Positions 9,776-20,589 of a DNA stretch of 64,000 bases are shown here, piece by piece (the first letter of the stretch is position 1; each line of letters opens with the position of its first letter). The translations under genes and the position numbers were made by a program. The notes beneath the pieces were generated by a model that had not been told where the DNA came from, ran no database searches, and saw only the letters and a list, made by a program, of their open reading frames with translations. The DNA is taken from NCBI RefSeq assembly GCF_950295315.1, contig NC_080177.1:84057216-84121215 (forward strand). The letters are read 5' to 3'. The DNA is from Erinaceus europaeus (lineage: Eukaryota > Chordata > Mammalia > Eulipotyphla > Erinaceidae).

Positions 9776-10738
9776 AGAAATAATAAAAGAAAAAAACAGG
9801 ATGTGGTTTTTTTATCCCCAGCAAATATCTTAAACCTTTGTTATGCCCAACTTTGCTTTATTTATGATGTCACATGATCAACAGTGAAATTTTGTTGCCA
9901 GCACAGTAGTGGAGCAAACATGCAAAGTACTGGTCAACTGTAAATACCCGTGAAATAACAGTATGTCTGTCTGCTGGGAATGTTACTTCCATCACATGAA
10001 AAATCTACTGTGTAATAGTATCACTGCTTCAGTCTTTATCATTTACTACTCAAACACACATTCAAGATCTACACAACATCATTAGTTCACTACACAGGTA
10101 TGAAATAAACAACATTTATAACTCTTGACCAGTAGGATTTATTTTGTAATTGTTGGCTGCTTTCTGTTATTAATTTTTCTGCTGTGTTGCTCATTGGGAA
10201 TGAGATAACTAAAACTGTTAAAAAAAAAAAAAAAGACTCTATAAAAACCTCCAAGTTTCTATGTGAAGTGTACCGCAGCCAAACAAAGGACCCAGGGGAA
10301 AGAGCAGAAGGAAGAGGGTGGCGGGGATGGAGACTGGTCCGGGATTTGGGTACGTGACGTGGAAAAGGACCCAAGTTGGGGTGAGAATGCTTTGCAGCCG
10401 CCTCTCATGGAAAGATGAGAACCTGAACCCGCGTGTCAACAACTACTGGACACTAATCACCCCCCACATACACACACACACACACATAAAATGATCTCTG
10501 AAAACCTCCAAGTTTAGATCACTATGTAAAACTGCTATATTTTCTAAAGCTTTTGTTTTATTTATGCAAATATTCATTTATAATTCTAACAAAATTTTGT
10601 TGAATATTATGTGAGTACCAAGAGATAGAGCGATGAGTAAGGTATAGTTTTCCTCTAATAATGCTTTTTTTTTTCAAATAAGTAAGGAAAATAATCATGT
10701 GAACAGATGAAGAAAATTATAACCAACAGGATTTCTTT

Positions 10739-10744
<6 letters not shown>
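9776..10744. other. Unique spacer with small simple repeats
   Basis: Holds an A run (10220-10234), a CA run (about 10464-10487) and a T run (about 10667-10674). Frames of 67-94 codons on the minus strand at 10090-10442 overlap each other and have no motif. Confidence 0.5.

Positions 10745-10800
<56 letters not shown>
10745..10800. repeat. (GT)n microsatellite
   Basis: About 28 perfect GT units. Confidence 0.98.
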
Positions 10801-10802
<2 letters not shown>

Positions 10803-10879
10803 CAGCATTGCTCTCTTGGAAGAACAAGACAGGAATGCTATAGGAGGTGATGGGTATGATGTCAATACTTGATGTTTTG

Positions 10880-11130
10880 GGGTTTTGTTTGTTTTTCTTT
10901 TATTGCCACCAGTTATCACTGGGGCTCAGTGCCTGCAGGACAAATCCCTGGCAATCTTTCTTTCTTTCTTTTTGTTTTTTATAGAGAGATTTGAGGGGAA
11001 GGGGAGAGAAATAAACAAGGACAGGAATAAAGAGACATTTGTACTTGCTTCACACTCAGGAAGCTTTTCCCCTGCAAGTGGGGACCAGGGCTCACACTTT
11101 CCCATCCATGAGGACATCACAGTCTGAACC
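10880..11130 (-). repeat. Diverged SINE with module M
   Basis: In minus order: T-rich tail, module M complement (TTATCACTGGGGCTCAGTGC), a TTTC run, purine body, GAAGCTTTTCCCCTGCAAGT, and a decayed head. Confidence 0.8.
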
Positions 11131-11164
11131 TCTGGCTACCTTTTCCAAGTATCACACAAAGGAA

Positions 11165-11336
11165 AAGAAAGCCTCCCATGTGGGAGTGTTGTGGTATCTC
11201 TCTCTCTTCCTTCTCCCTCCTTCTCTATCCTTCACTATCTATCCAAAAACAAAACAAAAAACAGTCCCCCAGCATGGTGGAGCCATGCAGATATGAAGCC
11301 CCAGGAAGACCCTGGCAGCAAATAAATTTAAAAGAT
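11165..11336 (+). repeat. Headless old SINE
   Basis: Pyrimidine body (TATCTCTCTCTCTTCCTTC), linker CTATCCAAAAACAAAAC and a much altered module M (CATGGTGGAGCCATGC, CCCCAGGAAGACCCTGG). Confidence 0.6.
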
Positions 11337-11782
11337 GGAGACTGGAGCAAGAGGACTACAGGCCCAGTCATTTTTTCCTTTGTTTCAGGAAAAGCAAAGA
11401 CCTGAAACAAGGACAAGGATTTCTCTTCTGTTTCTAGGGCCTTTGCTGCTCTTAACTCAAAATAATCTCCATCCTTTAGGTAATGTTAACATATTTCCCA
11501 TGGTGCACAGAATCATACTGACCTTAGTTCCACATAACACTGCAAAGGATTAAAAAATTAAAGAGAGATTTAAAAATAAATAAATAAAAACCTGATCTGA
11601 ACATATTGGAAAAAATCTACCTGCCCCTGAATTCCACTGAAGTTGAAATGCTTTTTACAAATTAAAAAAAAAAAAAAAAAGATTGAGAAATGGGGGTGAG
11701 GGGATCACCTATGTCATATACCTAGTAAATTCTGGAGCCAGGTTTCAAAACCAGGAATGCAATCTGTGAAAACCTCTGTTCT
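11337..11782. other. Spacer
   Basis: Unique sequence with two A-rich runs (11560-11590 and 11664-11681) that may be old retroposon tails. Confidence 0.45.
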
Positions 11783-11940
11783 TGTGGTCCAGGAGATGGT
11801 GCGGTGGGTAAAGCGTTGGACTCTCAAGCGTGAGGTCCCGAGTTCAATCCCTGGCAGCACATGTACCAGAGTGATGTCTGGCTCATTCTCTCTCCTCCTG
11901 TCTTTCTCATCAATAAATAAATAAAATCTTAGAAAAATAC
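11783..11940 (+). repeat. SINE-C
   Basis: Nearly complete: GTCCAGGAGATGGTGCGGTG, box GAGTTCAATCCCTGGCAGCAC, TCATCAATAAATAAATAAAATC tail. ACCTCTG on both sides suggests a short duplication. Confidence 0.9.
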
Positions 11941-12125
11941 CTCTGCAGAAGCAAGAAATACTGCTTGTAAGACTTGTGAGAACTATGGTGGTTATTTTGG
12001 GGGAGCGGGAGGGAGGTCATATAGAACTTCCGTGGTGAGTGTGGTGGGCAGCTAGACACGTTAATCTTACAATCTTGTAACAAACTACTAATAACAAATA
12101 AAAAAGTATATAAAAAAGAATTTAA
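11941..12125 (+). mobile_element. Old L1 3' end
   Basis: Ends in TTAATCTTACAATCTTGTAAC followed by an A-rich tail. The same end occurs at 39405-39650 after clear L1 3' UTR, and a related end closes family E. Confidence 0.6.
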
Positions 12126-12696
12126 AAAATACCTGTGTTCCCAATCATTTTGATCTATTGTCTATGTCGTTTATAAATACAGCCCTTCCCTGAAAATTCC
12201 CTATGAACATTTTAGAGTGATATAATTTAGGTATGGATACAAGGGAAAAGACCATCTGCAATTTTAATTAAAGTCAAATTGATTTGTTTGTCCCTCAAAG
12301 TCAAGACGAGTTTCAATCATGTCAGTCATAGAACATCATTGTTTCTCTCATCTAGGACAGTCACTTCCATTTGTCACAAGACTAAAATAAACAATACTTG
12401 GCATATAACTGAGTACCATTATTGCTACCAGTATTAATAAGTTTGGCTTTAAATACCTTCTGCAGATTGTTTTGCTCATAATTAAACTGAATATCTTGAG
12501 TCTTAGAATGCATATGAATATAAGCTTTATAGATGCGGTGTGGTGTTAGGAATTACTTATGGATTAAATCTGGGGTTGCTGTGCTTCTGTCTGTTGAAGC
12601 TTTGAGATGGCTGAGAAGTCACAGGTCACACAGTCATATTTCACGAGCAAGGATTCACCTGCAGTCACAGTGTATAAAATAGAGATTTCGAGTGAC
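12126..12696. other. Unique spacer
   Basis: AT-rich; no gene or repeat recognised. Confidence 0.5.
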
Positions 12697-12707
12697 TAAT
12701 AAAAATG

Positions 12708-12917
12708 GCTTTTTAAGATTTTTTATTTACTTATTATTGATAGAGGCAGACAGAAATTGAGAAGGGAGGAGGTGAGAGAGAGAGAGAGGGAGACTTGCAT
12801 ACCTGTTTCACCACTTGAGAAGCTTTTCCTCCTGCAGGTGGAGACCAGGGGCTTGAACCCAGGTCCTTGCGCATTGAAATTGTGTGCTCAAGCAGGTGTA
12901 CCACTGCCCAGACCCAG
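12708..12917 (-). repeat. SINE-B inserted into an older SINE
   Basis: Complete minus-strand copy, T-rich tail to head complement ACCACTGCCCAGACCC. The 11-bp duplication TAATAAAAATG (12697-12707, 12918-12928) is perfect. Confidence 0.93.
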
Positions 12918-12928
12918 TAATAAAAATG

Positions 12929-13075
12929 AGGGAGAGAGACACCTGCAACCCTGCTTTGCCACTCATGAAGCTTCCTCCCTGCAAGTGGGGACCAAGGGCT
13001 TGAACTTGGGTCCTGGAGCATCATAACATGTGGACTCAACCAGGTCTGCCACCACCCAGCCCAGAAGTTAGACTT
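12929..13075 (-). repeat. Older SINE-B, target of the previous insertion
   Basis: Continues from the purine body GAGGGAGAGAGACACCTGCA to the head complement CCACCACCCAGCCC. Its tail lies left of the younger SINE. Confidence 0.88.
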
Positions 13076-13389
13076 CTAACCTCAAAAGAGAAACCAGGGA
13101 TTTCCTGGCCAGCAGAGGACAGAAAGCACTTGCAGACACCAGCCTTGACCTGGATGCTGACATTCTGATAGCAAGCACTGTCAATGGAAAGCCCTTCACT
13201 AAATGGCAAAATTGATTGTGGGTACCCGAGAGTCCTCTGGTAGGCACCTAGGAAAGGGTTCATGCGTAGCCATAGTTGGTAGTCACAGGCTGCTAGCAGC
13301 TGGTATACTGTCACACTACTACCTGTGCAGTTATTTCCCAATAGACACAAAGTATCATTTGACGTAGGATGCCATTTATTAATGTTTCT
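13076..13389. other. Unique spacer
   Basis: A 104-codon minus frame (13036-13350) begins in unique sequence and runs into the SINE; no motif. Confidence 0.5.
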
Positions 13390-13512
13390 TCTTTTTTTCT
13401 AGAGCACTGCTGAGCTCTGGTTTGTGGGGGGGGGAGGTTGAACCTTGGACTTCAGAGCCTGAGGCATAAGAGTTTGTTTGCATAACCATTATGCTATCTT
13501 CCCCACCCCCAT
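13390..13512 (-). repeat. SINE-D
   Basis: Complement of the usual head (CATAACCATTATGCTATCTT) and AGAGCACTGCTGAGCTCTGG, with a run of nine G in the middle. Confidence 0.85.
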
Positions 13513-13582
13513 CTAGTAATGTTGAAAGCTATTTTTTCTCTTATTCTTTAAAATCTTCATAACTTAACTCAAATCCCTGCTT

Positions 13583-13832
13583 TCTTTTTTTTTAATATTT
13601 ATTTATTTTCCCTTTGTTGCCCTTGTTTTTTTATTGTTGTCGTTATTGATGTCGTCGTTGTTAGATAGAACAGAGAGAAATGGAGAGAGGAGGGGAAGAC
13701 AGAGAGGAGGAGAGAAAGACAGACACCTGCAGACCTGCTTCACTGCTTGTGAAGAGACTCCCTGCAGGTGGGGAGCCGGGGGCGGGTCCTTGCGCTTTGC
13801 ACCATGTGCGCTTAACCGGCTGTGCCACCCGC
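13583..13832 (-). repeat. SINE-A
   Basis: T-rich tail, TTGTTGCCCTTG, ATTGATGTCGTCGTTGTTAG, GACAGAGAGAAATGGAGAG, CAGGTGGGGAGCCGGGGGC. The B-box region is shortened by about 20 bp (GGGGGCGGGTCC). GCTTTCT flanks both sides. Confidence 0.92.
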
Positions 13833-15514
13833 TTTCTAAGATAATTGAATGCCCAGGTTTTCTGAGGCTAAAGTAACAGGAAGGTCATTTTTATAAAACT
13901 TCAGAAATTTCAAACTCAGTTTAGGAGGTAAGGATACAATTAAGGATAAATCCATAGCCATTAACTACGTACCAGAACAGAAGCCTTTAAATGACCAGTG
14001 AAGTAAGAAACAACCGCGGACAACAGCTGGCAGAAACCAACGAGTAAAGGGCTGTGTGATCAACTCCTGCATGTCCACCTTGACTCCAGGACACCGCGCT
14101 TCACGCGTCACTAGGCCTTTCTGACTTGACGTCTTTGCTCTTCACCGGAGACTCTGCCGTCACTTCTGTGACTGAGGGATGCACACATACACCGTACCCA
14201 GAGTAATGAGGATGCGGTTTCCTGTGTGATATAACTCCAAGGCGTGCGGAGCCTAGTTCCTGGATCCGAAACATCCACTCAGACCAAGCATCATAAGCAG
14301 TTAGTGATTACGAGCACGGACTCTGGGTCCCCAAGTTCAGCAGCACACATTTCATAATGAGCCAAAAAAAAGGCTCTCCCATTTGGGTCAGTCTATTAAG
14401 ACATTTAGACCCCAAGTTAAATTGTTCTTGGGATCAAACGGCTACGGGAAAACCTTTTCTGCAAAAGACTTAGCACATGGGACGTTTCTGACTCAAAGGG
14501 AATCTCAACTGAGAACTTAATCAATGCCTCACTGCCTTCACGTGTGTCTCAGTCAATCAACGGGACTAGAGAGCATGAAAGGTGCCTGACAACTGTTCTA
14601 ACAAAAACATAATGAAATTCTTCTGATGAATCCCATTTTAACAGGTCATGACATCAGACTGACGGGTCTAGCATTTCGTATGATTGCTAGAACTTTGCAT
14701 GGGAAAATGAGGTCTAAGAAAACCAGTTGATAAAAAGCACAGTAAGGATCGAACAAATGATCAGCCTAATGAGTCGCAAAATTATTTATTTGCTTGTAAA
14801 AAAAGAAATTAGCAGTAGCTCATCTTACATAACCGATACCTGTCTTGCTTAGTGGCACACAGGCTCGGTCAGACAAAAAGAGGCAGGGGTGGGGGTGGGG
14901 GGCCTCAGGACTGCAGCCTCTAGAGGGCAGTAGTTGGATTTGAACAATCTCGAAGCCCTGGGGACATACGCAAAGCCAGAGTAATTAGGAAATCACTGTT
15001 GACTAAATCCAGTATCTTGACTGATGGGCTTCCCATTCGCCAAGATGCCCGCTCCACAGAGAAGCGGGAGCTGACTCCTCCTTTGCTGTTACTTGGCTTC
15101 TATTCGATCGCACTCGGCAGAATACACCTGCACACACCTTAACATTCATCTCTCTGCCTTCAGGACGAGTCACTGTGTTTTCTGCTGAAATAAGTTCGTT
15201 TAGCAACGATCACTAAAAACCAGCTAGTTCCACTTTGCTGACTTTAATTTGGCAGCGTTATTGCACATTTCTCCTTTCTTCATAATAGCTTGGCAATGAG
15301 GTCATCCTCCGATTTTTTTTCACAGACTATCAAAGTTCTACACAAAGGAAATTAATATTCCAGTTCCACTGTCTACCCTTCAAACAAGAGAGTATACATA
15401 CATACACCTTTATCCACTGACCAAAATGGTACAGATATGAGATCTACCTTTGTAAATCCCAGTGAAGAGTTCTTGTTACTCTTCTATGTATGTGAGGCTT
15501 AGTTTTTATTTCAG
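13833..15514. other. Longest repeat-poor unique stretch, about 1.7 kb
   Basis: Apart from the weak MIR fragment at 14290-14345, no interspersed repeat was recognised. CpGs are more frequent around 13990-14330 and 15000-15130 than in the surroundings. No coding exon with convincing splice sites was identified; a 67-codon minus frame at 15003-15206 lacks motifs. Confidence 0.5.
14290..14345 (+). repeat. MIR fragment
   Basis: GCAGTTAGTGATTACGAGCA followed by CGGACTCTGGG resembles the MIR tRNA-like 5' part (the '...GTGGTTAAGAGCACGGACTCTGG...' region, from memory). Short and diverged. Confidence 0.5.
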
Positions 15515-15529
15515 TTCAATATCCACTTT

Positions 15530-15753
15530 AATTTTTATTTCTTAGTAATATTTATTTATTTGTTTATTGGAAAGAGACAGCCACAGATAGTGAGGGAAGA
15601 GGGAGGTAGAGAGGGAGAGAGACAGAGAGAGACATCTGCTGTACTGATTAACCATTTGTGAAGCTTTCCCCCTGCATGTGGGAACCGAGGTCTCAAACCG
15701 GAATCCTTGTGCATTATAGCATGTGCACTCAGGTATGCCACCATCCAGCCCCC
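15530..15753 (-). repeat. SINE-B with duplication
   Basis: Complete minus copy. Flanked by TTCAATATCCAYTTT at 15515-15529 and 15754-15768 (one mismatch). Confidence 0.94.
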
Positions 15754-15768
15754 TTCAATATCCATTTT

Positions 15769-16383
15769 CTGTCTCAACTTGGCACAGTATTCCAGTGATT
15801 TTTTTTCTCATTTAATTAAAAACAATGTAATCCTTCAAAATAACATAAGCTACATTGTAAACGGCCATGGTCATGACAAACATTTACACTACAGAATCTA
15901 CAAGAGCCTTGAGAGGTGTCACTCTGACAAAGACAAAGCCTGAATAGTTTTCTTTTTTATTCCTAAACAATTATAAGTTCACAGGAAATTATTTTTTAAA
16001 TAATACATTGCACACCTGGCTTAGTTGCCCTTGTTAGGGACATCTAATGCCAGTATAGTGGAATACCAGTAAATTAAGACTGGCAAAATATTATTAACCA
16101 GATTACATAATTTATTCCATTCTCACCATTTTACATGTGCATATGTATGTAGTCTATGCATGTTTATCTTATACAGATATGTGAAACTGTCACTATAAAG
16201 ATACAAATCTATTTCATTACTACAAAGTAATTCCTTCATGTTACATGTTAATATTCACCCCAATCACCCAACCATTCCCTACTCTGTCCCGACCAGATAA
16301 TCAAATAATTTGTTCTTCATCTCTGTAGTCTTATGGACATTATACAAATGTAATCGTACAGTAGATAGCTTCATCACTGATCT
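15769..16383 (-). mobile_element. Ancient L1 3' UTR, first part
   Basis: From about 15930 the minus-strand order of an old L1 3' end can be followed: 'CCAACCATTCCCTACTCTGTC', the 'CTCTGTAGTCTTATGGACATTATAC' zone and 'GTAATCGTACAGTAG'. Divergence is high, as for L1M-age copies. 15769-15930 is unassigned. Confidence 0.6.
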
Positions 16384-16601
16384 TTTTTAACATTTATTTT
16401 TATTTGCTTATTATTGGATAAAGAGAGATATTGAGAGGGAGGGTGAGATAAAGAGAGGGAAAGAGACAGAGAAACATCTGCAGCCCTACTTCACCTTTCA
16501 TGAAGCTTTCCCCCTGCAGGTGGGAACCGGGGGCTTTGAGCCTGGGTCCTTGTGCACTGTAGTGTGTGCGCTTAACCAGGTGCGTCACCGCCTGGCCCCC
16601 G
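16384..16601 (-). repeat. SINE-B inserted in ancient L1
   Basis: Complete minus copy ending CACCGCCTGGCCCCC. The target sequence ACTGATCTTT / ATTGATCTTT flanks it with a mismatch. Confidence 0.9.
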
Positions 16602-16854
16602 GCATTGATCTTTATCACTGAGAATAGCATGTGTAAGACCTATCTGTGTTGCTGCACATGGCGGTAGCTTATTCCTAGTGTTGTAAGATGTCACAGGGTC
16701 TCGCTACTCAACCACCGAAGGACACTGGGCAGCTGCAGCAATGAGCGTTCATCCATATGTGTTGGATGAAAACAGCTTTTCATGTCCCTGGAATAAATGT
16801 CCAGAAGTGCAGATTCTGGATCATGTGGTAAGTGAGCGCTTAGGTTTTTTTGCT
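16602..16854 (-). mobile_element. Ancient L1 3' part, continued
   Basis: Resumes with 'GTTGCTGCACATGGCGGTAG', 'AATAAATGTCCAGAAGTGCAG' and 'CTGGATCATGTGGTAAG', the order expected for the reverse complement of an L1 end. Confidence 0.65.
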
Positions 16855-16935
16855 TGTTTGTTTTAATTTCCAATCAAGAAAAAGAAAAATTGAGAGAGAA
16901 AGGAGGATAGAGAGGGGGAGAAAGAACATTGCCCT
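16855..16935 (-). repeat. Fragment of minus-strand SINE
   Basis: T-rich tail and purine body (TTGAGAGAGAAAGGAGGATA) only; head missing. Confidence 0.55.
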
Positions 16936-17720
16936 CGCCACAAAGCAGTGATGGTGGGAACTACCCCAGTCTCCAAAGGGAGGCTCGGTCATCCTGCCCT
17001 GTCACTTGAGGAAGGCGGGTCCTGCAATGAGCGCAGCCTGCAAGGTTCCCAGCTGTGACCCTGAGCTGTGAGCTCGGACCAGTGGGGACTCAGAGGTCAC
17101 ACAGGCTCTGGTGCTAAATATATACCCTGGGTCAGGTGGGTGGGGGTAAATAGTTCATTTAATCCACAGAATTTCTTCAAGAATGGGAGCTACTCTCTGC
17201 CCTAATCCATCTTTCTAGCCCTTTGCTCTACTCTGACAGCCTTCTCTCAGACATTATTTTTATCCAGCTTCAGGTTAGCTATCAAACTCAAGCAAAAACT
17301 ACCCTAGTCATGGGCCCCTAGAAACATGCCTAAAATGGACTTCCTAGCTTTCTTTTACCCTAAGATCCCTAATCTCATCTGCTCTATTCCTACTCAGCAA
17401 AACTGCAGAACAAAACTGGATTATAAAAACCTCCCCAGAGCCCTGCCCCACTAGGGAAAGAGAGAGACAGGCTGGGAGTGTGGATCCACCTGCCAACGCC
17501 CATGTTCAGCAGGGAAGCAATGACAGAAGCCAGACCTTCCACCTTCTGCATCCCACAGTGACCCTGGGTCCATACTCCCAGAGGGATAGAGAATAGGAAA
17601 GCTATCAGGGGAAGGGATGGGATACGGAGTTCTGGTGGTGGGAGTTGTGTGGAGTTGCATCCCTCTTATCCTATGGTTTTGTTAATGTCTTCTTTTTATA
17701 AATAAATTTAAAAAATAAAA
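16936..17720 (+). repeat. Family E copy with internal deletion
   Basis: Begins in the middle of the element (GGAGGCTCGGTCATCCTGCC), loses about 120 bp near 17395-17435, then resumes at CCCCAGAGCCCTGCCCCACT and reaches the A-rich 3' end. Confidence 0.85.
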
Positions 17721-17880
17721 AAAGAATTTAAAATACAGAAAATTCCCACCTGCATGGAGAAAGCTTTGTGAGTGGTGAAGCAGTGATGCAGGTGTCTCTC
17801 AGTCTGTCTCTCTCCCTATCAGCCCCTTCTCTCTCAATTTCTGGTTGTCTCTATCCAATTAATAAATAAAGGAACTTTTT
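17721..17880 (+). repeat. Headless SINE-B
   Basis: Starts at CCCACCTGCATGGAGAAAGC and ends CCAATTAATAAATAAAGG; no promoter part. Confidence 0.8.
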
Positions 17881-17935
17881 CAGAAAATCTGGAATCCATT
17901 TTCCACATCACAAATAAATATTTTCATAATAATGC

Positions 17936-18010
17936 TGTTATGTTGTGTTGTGTTATGTTGTATTGTGATGTGATGTTGTTATGTTATGTTAATGTATGTT
18001 ATATTATTAC
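17936..18010. repeat. TGTTATG-type degenerate microsatellite
   Basis: About 75 bp of TGTTATG/TGTTGTG-like units, at the tail side of the adjoining minus-strand SINE-D. Confidence 0.85.
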
Positions 18011-18122
18011 CAGAGCACTGCTCAGCTCTGGCTTATGATAGTGCCAGGGATTGAACCTAGACTTCGGAGCCTCAGACAAGTGAGTCTCTCTACATAACCA
18101 TTATGCTGTCTCCTCCACCCAC
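18011..18122 (-). repeat. SINE-D
   Basis: CAGAGCACTGCTCAGCTCTGG, GGGATTGAACCTAGAC and CATAACCATTATGCTGTCTCC in minus order. The tail has grown into the preceding TG/TA-rich microsatellite. Confidence 0.88.
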
Positions 18123-18154
18123 TTTCATGAGATTTTACATGCTGCAATACAAAG

Positions 18155-18248
18155 CCAAATATTACTGGAGCCAAAGAGGTAGTCTAACAGGTAGAACACA
18201 AGGTTTGCACACGTGAGACCAAGTTCTATCTCTCGGTTGCTATGCATA
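18155..18248 (+). repeat. Head of a tRNA-like SINE carrying the minisatellite
   Basis: GGAGCCAAAGAGGTAGTCTA, a tRNA-like arrangement with GAGACCAAGTTCTATCTCTC in the B-box place. The body is replaced by the minisatellite; a matching tail (ATAAATGAAAGTTTAAAAAAG) is at 19028-19050. Confidence 0.5.
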
Positions 18249-18715
18249 CTGGGGGGGGGGTGCACTGGTCCTTATGTCTGTCTAGTGGGGGGGGTGCACT
18301 GGTCCTTATGTCTGTCTACTGGGGGGGGTGCACTGGTCCTTATGTCTGTCTACTGGGGGTGGGGGGTGCACTGGTCCTTATGTCTGTCTACTGGGGGTGG
18401 GGGGTGCACTGGTCCTTATGTCTGTCTACTGGGGGGGGTGCACTGGTCCTTATGTCTGTCTACTGGGGGTGGGGGGTGCACTGGTCCTTATGTCTGTCTA
18501 CTGGGGGTGGGGGGTGCACTGGTCCTTATGTCTGTCTACTGGGGGGGGGGTGCACTGGTCCTTATGTCTGTCTACTGGGGGTGAGGGGTGCACTGGTCCT
18601 TATGTCTGTCTACTGGGGGGGTGCACTGGTCCTTATGTCTGTCTACTGGGGGGGTGCACTGGTCCTTATGTCTGTCTACTGGGGGGGGGTGCACTGGTCC
18701 TTATGTCTGTCTACT
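18249..18715 (+). repeat. G-rich minisatellite, 13 units
   Basis: Thirteen copies of GCACTGGTCCTTATGTCTGT plus CTACT and a G-rich linker, unit length about 33-38 bp. The linker alternates between a plain run of G and GGGGGTGGGGGG; one unit has GTGAGGGG and the first has CTAGTG. Overlapping frames of 123-235 codons here are products of the repeat. Confidence 0.97.
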
Positions 18716-18729
18716 TTTCTACTTACTAT

Positions 18730-18990
18730 TTCTTTTTTTTTTTCCACCATGGTAATTGCTGGGGCTCAGGTCCTGCACAACGAATTCACTGCTCTCAGCA
18801 GTCATAATTTTCCTCTCTCCACTCCCCCTTTTTATTTGACAGAGCACAGAAACATTGAGAGGGAAGGGAGAAGCAGAAAGGGAAAAAGAAAGAGACACAC
18901 ATGCAGCCCCGCCTCGCCACTCATGAAGCAAGTGGAAACCGAGACTTGAACGCAAGTTCTTGCACCCGATAGAGTATGTGGTCTACCAGG
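18730..18990 (-). repeat. SINE with module M beside the minisatellite
   Basis: T run, module M complement (TAATTGCTGGGGCTCAGGTC), purine body and head complement GGCAAGCCACC. The GCAGGTGGGGACC section is shortened. Confidence 0.75.
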
Positions 18991-19262
18991 CAAGCCACCT
19001 CTGAATTCATATCTCTATCACTCATGTAAAATAAATGAAAGTTTAAAAAAGAAATTCATTATGGATCTATGATAAAAGTCCTGAAACCTCCTTAGTTGGG
19101 AGGTGGGGTTACACTCATCAGCTACGGTTTTAAATCAGAGAAATGGTGATGCTTGTTATGCTGAACTGCCCCTAGAAGGATTAAAAAGTAAAAAAAAAAG
19201 TTAAGTCACGACATAAGGTTATAATGGTAGAAATCATTTCAAATTGGCAACCATAAGGAAAA

Positions 19263-19263
<1 letters not shown>
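18991..19263. other. SINE tail and short spacer
   Basis: 18991-19050 resembles the tail of the SINE whose head is at 18155. The remainder is unassigned. Confidence 0.4.

Positions 19264-19316
<53 letters not shown>
19264..19316. repeat. (GT)n microsatellite
   Basis: About 26 GT units followed by ACATATATAT. Confidence 0.98.
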
Positions 19317-19318
<2 letters not shown>

Positions 19319-20204
19319 ATATATATTGAAAGAGCCGAACTGAATAAAAATTCTGTTCAAGAAAAATATTTCATCTATGAAAAAATATATTACATCTATG
19401 AATTAATTAGTATCTGCTTTTCTAAGAAAGAAACTTAAAGTCAGGCAATCTGGATTGCTGAAATAGAATTTGCTGTATATAACACATGATAACTTGATAT
19501 TCAAATCAATGCAAACAGATGAGGGACAACTTCAGAGGTGGCGGAGAGTGGGGTGGGTGTCGAGATTTTCTTACCAGTGCTTCATTGGGGTTTCCTGCCT
19601 ACCTAGTCCCAGCATTCCCAGTGGACTTTCATCTTTTTTTCCAGAGAGGGTGTGAAAGACAGAAGAGGACAGAGAAAAAGAAAAGGAAGCACACCACAGG
19701 ATGAGTCCACTGCACGGTGCCCCTCCTATCTGTGGCCAGGGTCTGAAGCCTGACGCTGTTCTGGTGACCCGTGTCCCGGCCGCTTGTTACTGATTAAAGT
19801 GTGTATGTGTATACGCATTCTTTACTCAGGTCATAAGCCGTTGTCTCACGTGACACCTGGTAACTGGTAAACGGGAGTTTGAAGGGCTTGTCACTACATC
19901 ATAAACAAGAAAGGGAGGATGTCAGGGGGGGAAATAAAAAGTCAAAGTGAAAATGTAGGCATACATGAAAGGTGAGAGATAGGGAAAAACAAAAGCAGAC
20001 TAAAGATGTGACTTCAAGGAAGACATCTTTTCTCCAAAGTCAGGAAATATACTGACTCCATGATAAACTCCAAGGTAACCCACCATATGAGCAGAACAGC
20101 GACCAAAGTCAACCACCTTGCTGTCGTAAGAATATCACCTGGGATCTTTTGAATAAGGTTTAATAGTCTTGAAAAAAGACACAATTAAAAATCAAAGACT
20201 CATG
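19317..20204. other. Mostly unique spacer
   Basis: A purine-rich, SINE-body-like segment at 19630-19700 may be a decayed minus-strand SINE. Nothing else recognised. Confidence 0.45.
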
Positions 20205-20420
20205 TAAGTGGGTGGTAAAATAGCTCACATTGATAGTGGTCCTGCTTGCTCATACATAGCTGCTTGGGTTTGAGCCAGAATGGAGGAAACTTAAATGCTA
20301 TGGTGCCTCTCCCTCTCTGTGTGTCTCCATGTCTCCCTCTTTCTAGCTTAAAAAAAAAAAGTCATCCCAGAGTAGTGGAGCACTGGCAACAACACAACAA
20401 AAAGAACGTTAAAGAAAAAA
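20205..20420 (+). repeat. Diverged SINE
   Basis: GGGTGGTAAAATAGCTCACA head, GGGTTTGAGCC box, CTCTCCCTCTCTGTGTGTCT body, A run, then a reduced module M-like end. Confidence 0.6.
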
Positions 20421-20589
20421 AACTTAATTCACTCATGTTTTAATACACATACCTAAATGGGCTCTTTTTGTGCATATTCTAAGAACATAGCTGCAGATGT
20501 AAAAGATGATTTGACAGCTAGCATTTGCCCTAATGCAGAAATCTAAGAAGCTAATATACAGCTTTCCATTCTGGATTTTGCAAAGATAA
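20421..20589. other. Short spacer
   Basis: Nothing recognised; it borders the inverted L1. Confidence 0.4.

Noticed and set aside
18249..18715. CRISPR-like regular repeats
   Set aside because: The units follow one another with only variable G runs between them; there are no unique spacers.
18213..18949. Three overlapping frames of 123-235 codons encoding Cys-rich repeats
   Set aside because: Produced by the minisatellite in all registers, with varying unit length; no signal of a real protein.
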